A stretch of 13,635 bases of DNA from Actinomycetota bacterium (GTDB lineage: Bacteria > Actinomycetota > CADDZG01 > WHSQ01): assembly GCA_016781115.1 (NCBI GenBank), contig JADDQX010000012.1, positions 11,409 through 25,043 on the forward strand, given 5' to 3'. Every line of letters begins with the position of its first letter. The first letter of the stretch is position 1. This document shows positions 7,543 to 13,635 of this stretch, in pieces. The translations under genes and the position numbers were made by a program. The notes below the pieces were generated by a model, which was not told where the DNA came from, ran no database searches, and worked only from the letters and a program-made list of their open reading frames with translations.

Positions 7543-8289
7543 ATGGCGATGGACGGCAAGGACATGCAGCTGGCCGCCACCGAGATCGACGTGCGTCTGC
7601 GGCTGCTGCGCTTCAACCCCGAGAGGGACACCGAGCCTCACTTCGAGGAGTACACGGTCAAGGCGCAGCCGATGGAACGGCTGCTCGATTGCCTGCACAA
7701 GATCAAGTGGTACCAGGACAGCTCGCTCGCGCTGCGACGGTCGTGCGCGCACGGCATCTGCGGCTCGGACGCGATGGTCATCAACGGTGAGAACGCGCTC
7801 GCCTGCAAGGTCCTGGTCAAAGACCTCAAGCAGCCGATCACCGTCGAGCCCATCCGCGGCCTCCCGGTCATGAAAGACCTCATCGTCGACATGGACCCGT
7901 TCTTCCAGGGCTACCTGGCAGTCAAGCCGTGGTTGATCACCGACGACCACGAGCGCGAGCCGGACCGGGAACGCCTGCAGTCGCCGGAGGACCGCGCCCG
8001 TTACGACGACACCACGAAATGCATCTTGTGCGCGGCCTGTACGACCTCCTGCCCGATCTTCTGGGCCGACGAGGAGTACGTGGGCCCCGCGGCGATCGTG
8101 AACGCGCACCGGTTCATCTTCGACTCGCGCGACCGCGGAGGCCGCGAGCGCCTCGAGATCCTCAGCCTGAAAGACGGCGCGTTCAAGTGCCGCACCGCCT
8201 TCAACTGCACGTACGCCTGTCCGAGGGGCATCAAGGTCACGAAGGCGATCCAAGAGGTCAAGCAAGCGGCGCTCTTCAAGTCCCTCTGA
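7543..8289 (+). CDS. sdhB: Succinate dehydrogenase iron-sulfur subunit SdhB
   Basis: 248 residues with all three clusters accounted for. The 2Fe-2S ligands are Cys68, Cys73, Asp76 and Cys88, with Asp as third ligand as in E. coli. The 4Fe-4S ligands are Cys160, Cys163, Cys166 and Cys226. The 3Fe-4S ligands are Cys170, Cys216 and Cys222. The protein passes electrons from SdhA to quinone at the membrane anchor. The start ATG 7543 is well supported: GAGGTGAG at 7529-7536 overlaps the sdhA stop and lies 6 nt upstream. A second ATG two codons on is less well spaced. Part of sdhD-sdhA-sdhB. Confidence 0.96.
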   Translation: MAMDGKDMQLAATEIDVRLRLLRFNPERDTEPHFEEYTVKAQPMERLLDCLHKIKWYQDSSLALRRSCAHGICGSDAMVINGENALACKVLVKDLKQPITVEPIRGLPVMKDLIVDMDPFFQGYLAVKPWLITDDHEREPDRERLQSPEDRARYDDTTKCILCAACTTSCPIFWADEEYVGPAAIVNAHRFIFDSRDRGGRERLEILSLKDGAFKCRTAFNCTYACPRGIKVTKAIQEVKQAALFKSL

Positions 8290-8305
8290 GGATTAGCCTC
8301 ACGGG

Positions 8306-8893
8306 ATGAGGCTGCTCCGGAGGGCCCTGATCCTGCTTCTGGTGGCGGTGCTCGCCTACCCGGCCTGGCTGGCGTTCCGCGTCTGGTCTCAGTCTCGGAA
8401 CGACGAGGTCCATCCGGCCGATGCGATCGTGGTTCTGGGGGCCGCGCAGTACGACGGCGAGCCGTCCCCCGTATTAAAGGCGAGGCTCGATCAGGCGACG
8501 TACCTGTGGGAGCAGGATCTCGCCGACACCTTGATCGTCACGGGCGGGAAGCAAGAAGGAGATCGCTACACCGAAGCACACGCCGGTCACAGTTATCTAG
8601 AGGAACAAGGCGTGCCGCCCGAGCACATCTTCGAGGAAGAAGAGGGGACGACCACGCTCGAGAGCCTTCGTCGCGTGAAACAGATTGCAGACCAGCGGGG
8701 GATCGACACGGTCTTGCTCGTGTCCGACCCCCTCCATTCGGAGCGGATCAAGAGGATGGCCGAAGACCTCGGTCTTGAGGCCTACGCGAGCCCCGCCTCG
8801 TACGCCGACCTCGACCGCAGCCGCGAGACGAAGGCGAAAGAGCTAGTGCGAGAGGTTGGGTCCCTGATCGTGTACGAGATCCTGAAGCGCTGA
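8306..8893 (+). CDS. YdcF/SanA-like DUF218 membrane-anchored protein
   Basis: 195 residues. One N-terminal membrane segment at about 5-27 follows an Arg-rich start, so the body is probably extracytoplasmic. The DUF218 pattern is present: A-D-A-I-V-V-L-G at 38-45, an Arg/Ala-rich helix with Leu-Ile-Val-Thr-Gly-Gly at 76-81, Glu90, the T-T-T-L-E-S segment at 115-120, and S-D-P-x-H-x-x-R at 140-147. Relatives (E. coli SanA, YdcF) are linked to envelope integrity or nucleotide-like ligand binding; the exact reaction is not established. The gene starts 16 nt after sdhB. The gap contains a small hairpin (TGAGG 8287-8291, CCTCA 8297-8301) and no clear Shine-Dalgarno, so it probably shares the sdh transcript. 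No functional tie to succinate oxidation is apparent. Confidence 0.82.
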   Translation: MRLLRRALILLLVAVLAYPAWLAFRVWSQSRNDEVHPADAIVVLGAAQYDGEPSPVLKARLDQATYLWEQDLADTLIVTGGKQEGDRYTEAHAGHSYLEEQGVPPEHIFEEEEGTTTLESLRRVKQIADQRGIDTVLLVSDPLHSERIKRMAEDLGLEAYASPASYADLDRSRETKAKELVREVGSLIVYEILKR

Positions 8894-8904
8894 CGGCCGC
8901 CGGC

Positions 8905-9654
8905 ATGAAGTCGGCAACTTTCCGCTTTTACGCGGAGCTGAACGACTTCCTTCCGAAGGAACGCCGATCGCGAGACGTCCCGTTCGCATTCGATGTCTCT
9001 CCTAGCGTCAAAGACGTCATCGAGTCGTTCGGCGTCCCGCACACGGAGGTAGACGTCATCCTCGTCGACGGCCTATCCGTCGACTTCGCACACAGGATCG
9101 GAAACGGCGACCGCGTCGGCGTATATCCGGTCTTCGAGACGTTCGACGTCTCGCCCCTTGTCAGGCTGCGACCACAGCCCCTGCGCGTCACGCGATTCGT
9201 ACTGGACGGCCACCTGGGCCGCCTTGCCAGGCTGTTGCGGATCGCCGGCTTCGACACCCTGTACAACCCCGCGTTCAGCAAGGAGGAATTGGTGCGCGCG
9301 TCGCGCGATGAAGAGCGACTGCTGCTGACCAGAGACGTCGGACTCCTCAAACGTTCGGAACTGACACGGGCGTACTACATCAGGTCGACCGAGAGACAAG
9401 ATCAACTAGAAGAGGTGGTCGATCGGTTCGATCTGCGACGCCAGTTGCGACCCTTCACCCGCTGCCCCCGCTGCAACGGGCGATTGGAAAGGGCGGCCCG
9501 CGCGGATATCGAGCACCTCGTGGAGCACGGAACGCTCAGCTCCTTCGATGACTTCTGGCGCTGCGATTCCTGCGGGCAGCCTTACTGGAAGGGGGCGCAC
9601 CAAGAAGGGCTGAACCGGCTACTAGAACGACTGGCTCGGAGGGACGAGATCTAG
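8905..9654 (+). CDS. Ubiquitin-fold (MoaD/ThiS-like) plus Mut7-C RNase domain protein
   Basis: 249 residues. Residues 1 to about 80 look like the ubiquitin/ThiS-type fold found N-terminal to Mut7-C, with the G-N-G-D-R-V-x-V-Y-P turn at 67-75. Residues from about 95 form the Mut7-C PIN-like nuclease domain: Phe-Val-Leu-Asp101-Gly-His-Leu-Gly-Arg-Leu-Ala and Leu-Leu-Thr-Arg-Asp144 supply the expected acidic metal ligands. A four-Cys zinc ribbon follows (Cys187, Cys190, Cys220, Cys223). The family is predicted to cleave RNA, but I know of no confirmed substrate. The ATG is 11 nt after the ydcF-like stop, with a weak ribosome-binding site. It is the last gene of the plus-strand unit, followed by a hairpin at 9669-9699. 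Confidence 0.86.
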   Translation: MKSATFRFYAELNDFLPKERRSRDVPFAFDVSPSVKDVIESFGVPHTEVDVILVDGLSVDFAHRIGNGDRVGVYPVFETFDVSPLVRLRPQPLRVTRFVLDGHLGRLARLLRIAGFDTLYNPAFSKEELVRASRDEERLLLTRDVGLLKRSELTRAYYIRSTERQDQLEEVVDRFDLRRQLRPFTRCPRCNGRLERAARADIEHLVEHGTLSSFDDFWRCDSCGQPYWKGAHQEGLNRLLERLARRDEI

Positions 9655-9668
9655 AAGCGCTAACGCGA

Positions 9669-9699
9669 AGCCGGACCTCGCCGCAAGACTGGTCCGGCT
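9669..9699. terminator. Probable bidirectional terminator hairpin
   Basis: AGCCGGACC at 9669-9677 and GGTCCGGCT at 9691-9699 form a perfect 9-bp GC-rich stem with a 13-nt loop. It sits in the 79-bp gap between the convergent Mut7-C gene (ending 9654) and the 58-residue minus-strand ORF (ending 9734), where a shared terminator is expected. There is no T-tract on either side, which is common in high-GC actinobacteria. Confidence 0.55.
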
Positions 9700-9733
9700 C
9701 GTACCCTCGGCCGTGGGGACGACGGGTCGCGAG

Positions 9734-9910
9734 CTACATGCGGTCCATCAGGCGTGCCTCCACACGGTCGAGCAGAGAGGTCCCGCAGAGGTTGCTACGG
9801 ATCGTGCGCAGGTCCGAGTCCAGAAGCTCGATCACGCGGTCCGCGGAGCGGTCCCAGGTAGCGATGTCCGTGATGTCCAGCATCGTGATCTCGCCGGTGT
9901 GCTGTGCCAT
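9734..9910 (-). CDS. Small hypothetical protein, 58 residues
   Basis: A complete short frame from ATG 9910 to TAG 9734. An in-frame TGA lies 6 nt before the ATG. Close to 90 per cent of its codons end in G or C, as in the neighbouring genes, and the composition is that of a soluble helical protein: acidic start, then Asp/Arg/Leu-rich helices around W-D-R-S-A-D-R-V-I-E-L-L (19-30) and a Met-Asp-Arg-Met end, with one Cys at 42. I do not recognise a family and assign no function. AGAAGG lies only 1 nt before the ATG, which is too close. Met10 (ATG 9883) has GGCGAG 6 nt upstream, so a 49-residue product is the alternative. It lies 152 nt downstream of the cyclase gene on the same strand. Confidence 0.55.
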   Translation of the reverse strand: MAQHTGEITMLDITDIATWDRSADRVIELLDSDLRTIRSNLCGTSLLDRVEARLMDRM

Positions 9911-10027
9911 GCCTTCTCATCGGCAGGAGCCGACCTGAGCGACAGACCCCATCCGAGTGGCTTCTTCCCCCGTGTGGGTGAGTCCTGCCCGCCGGGGCGG
10001 ACAGGTGGACCATCGGCTCCCCGTATA
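9911..10027 (-). promoter_or_regulatory. Structured leader of the small ORF, with possible promoter
   Basis: The minus-strand gap between the cyclase stop and the small ORF contains two hairpins. The first spans 10005-9984: a 9-bp stem with a 4-nt loop that is continuous only in minus-strand RNA, where one position is a U-G wobble; in plus-strand RNA it is an A-C mismatch. The second spans 9939-9916: CTCA/TGAG plus TCGGC/GCCGA with a 2-nt bulge and TCCT loop, ending just before the AGAAGG next to the start codon. TATACG at 10027-10022 is a possible -10. Whether this is a 5' leader or readthrough sequence after the cyclase is not resolved, and no known riboswitch class is matched. Confidence 0.35.
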
Positions 10028-10062
10028 CCGGCGCCGTTTCCTGACCGCCTCGACGCCTCCTG

Positions 10063-10842
10063 CTACGTCAGAACCGGGTGGACCGCGACCTTAGTGCTGA
10101 GGCCACGGATCTTCACCATCTTGCGCCGGCCGAACCTGATCTTGCGCAGTCGCCTCTCTGCCAGCTCCTTGGCCGCCTCCGACACCAGGATCTGGTCCGG
10201 CTTGCAGTGATCCAGCAAGCGAGCCGTCAGGTTGACATCGTGCCCCAGTAGATCGTCTCCCTCGATCAACGGCTCGCCCGCATGCACCGCCACCCGCAGG
10301 CTGACGTCGAAGTCGTGGTCGTTCGCCCGGCGCTGCTTCACCGCGTTCGTCAGCTCGACCGCCCCGCGCACCGCTTGAGAAGCGGAGGGGAAGGCCAAGA
10401 GGAACCCGTCCCCGAGGTGTTTCACGCACTCCCCCTGCACCTCGCGGACCTTCCTCTGGATCATCCGATCCAGAGCGTTGATGAGCCGGATCGCGGCCTC
10501 GTCACCCTCGCGGGCGGTGAAGGTGGTGAAGCCGGCGACGTCTACAAACACGATCCCGACGCTGGAGCCCCTTGCGATGCGTGCAAGACGCCGGTTCGAG
10601 CGAGCATCCTGCGCCGCCAAGCCCGCGATCAGGTGCGCGCTTCTGAGGCCGAGCTTCCCCATCTTCGACGGGCGCTTGCGAACCGCATCGGCGATGACAG
10701 GTTCGAGTGCCTCGGCGGCTTGCACCATCGTGGCGGCGGGACCATCCTTCTCCTCGATCCGCTCTCGCAGAGCGTGCCTGACCTTCGGGACGAGCTCCGG
10801 GTCGCCGCGCAGCGCTGCAAAGATCGTCTGGCGCATGTTCAT
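10063..10842 (-). CDS. Class III adenylate cyclase (CHD domain protein)
   Basis: 259 residues. Residues 1 to about 90 are a helical N-terminal region of unknown role with no membrane segment. The cyclase homology domain runs from about 95 to 255. Metal-binding aspartates are Asp101 (V-D-V-A-G-F-T) and Asp145 (H-L-G-D-G). Adenine-selecting residues are Lys141 and Asp197, spaced as in mycobacterial Rv1625c (Lys four before the metal Asp, Asp seven before the Asn). Transition-state residues are Asn204 and Arg208 (V-N-L-T-A-R-L). All six are present, so an active ATP-to-cAMP enzyme is expected, probably as a cytosolic homodimer with paired active sites. The start may be ATG 10842 or ATG 10836; neither has a strong Shine-Dalgarno. 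It begins 9 nt after the lipid-kinase stop, so it is probably in one operon with it. Confidence 0.88.
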   Translation of the reverse strand: MNMRQTIFAALRGDPELVPKVRHALRERIEEKDGPAATMVQAAEALEPVIADAVRKRPSKMGKLGLRSAHLIAGLAAQDARSNRRLARIARGSSVGIVFVDVAGFTTFTAREGDEAAIRLINALDRMIQRKVREVQGECVKHLGDGFLLAFPSASQAVRGAVELTNAVKQRRANDHDFDVSLRVAVHAGEPLIEGDDLLGHDVNLTARLLDHCKPDQILVSEAAKELAERRLRKIRFGRRKMVKIRGLSTKVAVHPVLT

Positions 10843-10851
10843 GCGCCGAGT

Positions 10852-11739
10852 CTATGAAGCGGTCGGTGCGGGAAGCACGAAGCGCGTCTGAGCGACCACC
10901 TCGAAGGTCGCGGGGGTCTTGAGGCCGATCAACTCGCCGTCCACGTTGAGCTCGATCTGAGGATCCGAGTCGATCCTGATCGAGCTACCGCTGTCGATGC
11001 GAACGCCTTCGAGGGTGCGATGGTCGCCGATCTTGAGCTTCGCGGCCAGCTTCGCGAGGGCCGCGGGTCCCTCTGCCCCAAGCGCACAGGCCTCCAACGA
11101 ACCATCGCCCGGGTCCGCATCGGGCCACACCTCGATGCCACCCCCACAGGTCTTCCCGTTGCCGACGCCGACGGCAACGCAGTCGCGGACCGCAGTGTCG
11201 TTCAATCGAACCGTCGAACGCTCGAGATCGGCCAGGGCCTTGACGCCGCCCCAGATGAACGCCGCGGCCCCAAGCTTCTCCTTCTCGTCCTCATCCATCG
11301 CTCGATTCACCTGCACCGGGAACCCGCCCATACAGGCATTCACGAAGAATCGCTCCGCCCCGACCCCCGTGGCCTTCGCAACGTCGAGCACCCTCTCCGA
11401 GCCGGCCGCCAAACCACGGGCGACCTCGATGGGGTCGTCTGGGAGCTCCAGCGTCCGGGCGAGATCGTTGCCTGTTCCCATCGGGATCAGCGCGAATCGG
11501 AGATCGTCGAGCCGCCGCTGCAAGGCGTTGATCGTGCAGTTGAAGGTCCCATCGCCACCGGCCGCGACCACCAGCTCCCGCCCCACGGCGTTCGCCTGAA
11601 CCTCGCTATCGAAGCGCTCGAGGGATGAGGGTTCGAGGAGCGCCACGTCCCCAAGTGGCCTGAGTGCCGCCACGATCTCGTCGCGATCGTGCTTCGCCGC
11701 CCCGCCCGAGGCAGCGTTCGCAATGACAAGAACCCTCAT
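10852..11739 (-). CDS. Diacylglycerol kinase family lipid kinase (DgkB/YegS-like)
   Basis: 295 residues. The catalytic nucleotide-binding motif G-G-D-G-T-F-N is at 61-67, followed by P-M-G-T-G-N-D-L-A at 86-94. Both are hallmarks of the DAGK catalytic fold shared by DgkB, YegS and sphingosine kinases. The C-terminal beta-rich domain ends in the usual I-E-L-N-V-D-G-E strand. The expected role is ATP-dependent phosphorylation of a membrane lipid such as diacylglycerol to phosphatidic acid; the actual lipid is inferred. I start at ATG 11739. The frame is open for 109 codons further upstream, but that stretch is an Arg/Pro-rich shadow inside the phosphodiesterase gene. The ATG overlaps that gene's TGA as ATGA, indicating translational coupling, and no separate Shine-Dalgarno is visible. 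Confidence 0.9.
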   Translation of the reverse strand: MRVLVIANAASGGAAKHDRDEIVAALRPLGDVALLEPSSLERFDSEVQANAVGRELVVAAGGDGTFNCTINALQRRLDDLRFALIPMGTGNDLARTLELPDDPIEVARGLAAGSERVLDVAKATGVGAERFFVNACMGGFPVQVNRAMDEDEKEKLGAAAFIWGGVKALADLERSTVRLNDTAVRDCVAVGVGNGKTCGGGIEVWPDADPGDGSLEACALGAEGPAALAKLAAKLKIGDHRTLEGVRIDSGSSIRIDSDPQIELNVDGELIGLKTPATFEVVAQTRFVLPAPTAS

Positions 11740-13253
11740 CCAGAGTGAGCGCGGCGCAGGTGGTCGACGATGTGGGGCACGACGTCGACCGTCGAAGGGT
11801 GCAGCGGAGGCTGGTCGAGCGTGGACAGGAACGGGATGATCGAGTCTTGAGCGTGTAGCGACGCGTGGTCGCCGCCGCCGCGGTGATCTCCACCCGCGAG
11901 ATCCTTCGTCTCCCACGTCAGGTCGTTCGTGAAGACGACGTCGCCCATCCTGTCGAGATCGATCCCGCATTTGATCCGCCAGAAGGCGAGCGGATACTCG
12001 GGGGTCCGGATCGTGTTCTCCTCGACCACCCCACCGACCGCGGTTAGATCTCCCTCGAAGCACCACTTGTTGTCCCGCTCATCGACGACGGAACCAGCGT
12101 CGCTGCCCATCCAGAACCGCAGGGTCCCCCTCTTGCTCGTGACGACGTATGCCTCGTCCTCCCGCCACATCACCTGGACCACTCCGTCCGTGGACACGAG
12201 CGTGTCGACAACCGCTGGACGAAGCGCCTCGCGCCGGCTCTCGTTCAGATAGATGAACCCGATGCGGCCGTTGCCTGCGGCCGCAAGATCGTTGTCCTTG
12301 AACCGTTCCTTGCCGCGCTTGGGACTGACGCGCCTGAAATCCGACAGCACCTCGTTGAGGTCCAGGATGTGATCCTCGTTGCTGCTGATAGGACTCTGCG
12401 CGTGGTCTGCCGTGACGACGAAACCCACCTCTTCGACCGCTTGCTCCCAAGAATCGAAAGCATCCAAGACATAGGCAACGTGTTCATCCGCCGCGGCGAG
12501 GTTGTCTACCTGAGACTCCGGCCCCTCACGGTGGGAGGCGTGGTCGTTCTCGTGGAGATAGAAGAGGATCATCTCGGCCTTCTTCCTCTCCAACAGCTCA
12601 CGCGTGACGCAGGCGGCCCACGCGTCGGTCGCCTTGATCCTCTTCTGGATGCCTCGGACCGACATCAGCTTCGTGCAAGCCTCGGACGGACCCGTGATCG
12701 CATCCGCGAAGTAATGCTCCTTCGGCCCCGGCGCCTGCTCCGGCAGCTTCTTGCGGAAGAGCGCCTTCGCGAGCAGGTTCGGGTCGACGTCGTGCATGTA
12801 AGGGCCACGGAAGAGCATGAAGTTGATGGACGCGGTGGTGAGGCCGACCTTGTCCAGCTGCTCGTGGATCGTCTCCACGTCGGGGCTGAGGTGGCGTGAG
12901 TTGAGGTTGAGCATGACGTCCCGGACCACCTGCGAGAGGCCCTCGACGATGGCGGCGCGGGGGCTCTGGCCGTAGTTGACGAAGCGTTGGGCATCACGGT
13001 CGTACCAGCACATCCCAGGGATGCCGTGCGCCGCCGGTGTCGCACCGGTGAGAAGCGACGCGGTGGCGGCCGGTGTGATGGTCGGAAAGACGGCGATCGA
13101 GTCACGGACGTAGCTGCCGTGCGCCTTCAGGAAGGCGAACGCCGGCGCTCGGCCCGAGGCCGTCGCCTGCTCGAACGCTTCGGTGCCCATGCCGTCCACG
13201 ATGATGTAGACGACTCGGCGCGGCGGCTTCACAGCCGGCAGCTTTCCCATCAC
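11736..13253 (-). CDS. Alkaline-phosphatase-superfamily phosphodiesterase (nucleotide pyrophosphatase-like)
   Basis: 505 residues with a complete NPP-type bimetal site. Asp20 is in I-I-V-D-G-M-G. The nucleophile Thr60 is in F-P-T-I-T-P, followed by A-S-L-L-T-G and H-G-I-P-G. Asp237 and His241 fit the D-x-x-x-H-x-x-G-P pattern, Asp283-His284 are in T-A-D-H, and His463 is in G-D-H-A-S-L. Members hydrolyse phosphodiesters or pyrophosphates; the substrate here is unknown. No signal peptide or membrane segment is visible, so the protein is probably cytosolic, unlike many relatives. The start is GTG 13253 or the adjacent ATG 13250; an in-frame TAG 9 nt upstream of the GTG rules out longer forms. 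First of a coupled group with the lipid kinase and cyclase. Confidence 0.87.
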   Translation of the reverse strand: MMGKLPAVKPPRRVVYIIVDGMGTEAFEQATASGRAPAFAFLKAHGSYVRDSIAVFPTITPAATASLLTGATPAAHGIPGMCWYDRDAQRFVNYGQSPRAAIVEGLSQVVRDVMLNLNSRHLSPDVETIHEQLDKVGLTTASINFMLFRGPYMHDVDPNLLAKALFRKKLPEQAPGPKEHYFADAITGPSEACTKLMSVRGIQKRIKATDAWAACVTRELLERKKAEMILFYLHENDHASHREGPESQVDNLAAADEHVAYVLDAFDSWEQAVEEVGFVVTADHAQSPISSNEDHILDLNEVLSDFRRVSPKRGKERFKDNDLAAAGNGRIGFIYLNESRREALRPAVVDTLVSTDGVVQVMWREDEAYVVTSKRGTLRFWMGSDAGSVVDERDNKWCFEGDLTAVGGVVEENTIRTPEYPLAFWRIKCGIDLDRMGDVVFTNDLTWETKDLAGGDHRGGGDHASLHAQDSIIPFLSTLDQPPLHPSTVDVVPHIVDHLRRAHSG

Positions 13254-13292
13254 GCGCTGCAGCTAACCCCTCACGGGCTGCTACGTGACGAA

Positions 13293-13635
13293 CTAGAAGG
13301 AGGAGACGATCGGGCTACTGGTGGGCTGCCGCGAGCCTCCGGGGGGCTCGATCGTGACCGCGACGGCATCGAAGCCGTCGAACGAGCGGTCCAGCTGCAT
13401 GGTCACCACGCCGTCGCTCGTCTCGAAGGTGGCCGCGCCCACCGGCTCCCCGTCGTCCATGTACCAGAGCTGGTAGACGTCCGACCCCGGCGCTTCGGGG
13501 AGCCCGGACACCGCGAACACGGCTCCTTCGCTTGTGGGGGCGAATTGCGCTACCGTTCCGCTCTCACCCTTCAGCTCCAAGCTCTCTTCGCTGCGGATGA
13601 TCTGAGCGAGGACGTCTTCGGAGCGGGCGAGGTCG
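13293..13635 (-). CDS. Anti-sigma factor, RskA-type C-terminal domain (5' end outside window)
   Basis: The frame stays open to the window edge, giving about 113 residues of the C-terminal part; a TTG at 13580 is internal, not the start. The sequence matches the anti-sigma-K factor RskA C-terminal domain: Gly-Leu-Pro...V-Y-Q-L-W-Y-M-D-D-G-E-P-V-G-A-A-T-F, then V-A-V-T-I-E-P-P-G-G-S-R-Q-P-T-S-S-P-I-V near the end. In known members this is the extracytoplasmic sensor domain. The cytosolic sigma-binding part and the membrane segment would lie upstream, beyond the edge, and a partner ECF sigma factor is expected there. The stop is 39 bp before the phosphodiesterase start. A weak hairpin (TCACG 13271-13275, CGTGA 13284-13288) lies in that gap. 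Confidence 0.83.
   Translation of the reverse strand, partial: DLARSEDVLAQIIRSEESLELKGESGTVAQFAPTSEGAVFAVSGLPEAPGSDVYQLWYMDDGEPVGAATFETSDGVVTMQLDRSFDGFDAVAVTIEPPGGSRQPTSSPIVSSF

Noticed and set aside
8287..8301. Hairpin between sdhB and the ydcF-like gene as a terminator
   Set aside because: Only 5 bp of stem, no T-tract, and it overlaps the sdhB stop in a 16-nt gap. More likely incidental, or affecting translation of the next gene.
9911..10005. c-di-GMP-I (GEMM) riboswitch upstream of the small ORF
   Set aside because: Fragments resembling A-A-G-C-C-A-C and A-G-G-T...C-C-G-A-T-G are present, but the conserved 5' G-C-A-A-A-C-C core and proper junction are missing. A covariance-model search would settle it.
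9713..10210. 165-codon plus-strand frame over the small ORF and cyclase end
   Set aside because: It runs through the terminator-side gap and antisense into the cyclase catalytic domain. Its composition is non-protein-like, whereas the minus-strand 58-codon frame has good third-position bias.
11740..12066. Upstream extension of the lipid kinase frame by 109 codons
   Set aside because: It overlaps the end of the phosphodiesterase gene, with Arg/Pro-rich composition. The kinase family starts at M-R-V-L-V-I-A-N with an ATGA overlap.

Overview
The window reads as chromosomal DNA from a high-GC actinobacterium (Actinomycetota). Most codons end in G or C. GTG and TTG starts occur alongside ATG. The content includes an F420:NADPH oxidoreductase, an SdhD closely resembling my recollection of the mycobacterial protein, an RskA-type anti-sigma factor, and a methylmalonyl-CoA mutase split from its B12 domain. 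A finer placement cannot be made from the sequence. I see no insertion sequence, phage gene, CRISPR array, rRNA or tRNA.

Layout. (1) 54-2405 (+): a secreted seven-repeat FG-GAP beta-propeller protein with a duplicated C-terminal Cys/Trp module. (2) 5328-2411 (-): a tight three-gene unit of mutase large subunit, F420:NADPH oxidoreductase and a YhhN/TMEM86-like membrane protein, with abutting stop/start codons. It converges on the propeller gene across only 5 bp. (3) 5373-9654 (+): sdhD-sdhA-sdhB, then a YdcF-like (DUF218) membrane protein and a ubiquitin-fold/Mut7-C RNase protein, all with gaps of 16 bp or less. No sdhC is present. (4) 9669-9699: a probable bidirectional hairpin terminator between convergent units. 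(5) 13635-9734 (-): the C-terminal part of an anti-sigma factor (cut by the window edge), a cytosolic alkaline-phosphatase-superfamily phosphodiesterase, a diacylglycerol-kinase-family lipid kinase (ATGA overlap), a class III adenylate cyclase with a complete active site, and a 58-residue ORF behind a structured leader.

How the genes fit together. The mutase makes succinyl-CoA from methylmalonyl-CoA, and succinate dehydrogenase oxidises succinate made from it. The two operons diverge from a 44-bp region. There, two -10-like hexamers flank a perfect 6-bp inverted repeat, and each lies where the other promoter's -35 would be. Both first genes lack a Shine-Dalgarno sequence and look leaderless. 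This compact, possibly mutually exclusive promoter is the most interesting regulatory structure in the window. Other points of note are the missing sdhC, the repeated unnamed module in the propeller protein, and the small ORF and leader next to the cyclase. I did not find a clearly new multi-gene defence or mobile system. The rest is recognisable metabolism and signalling.
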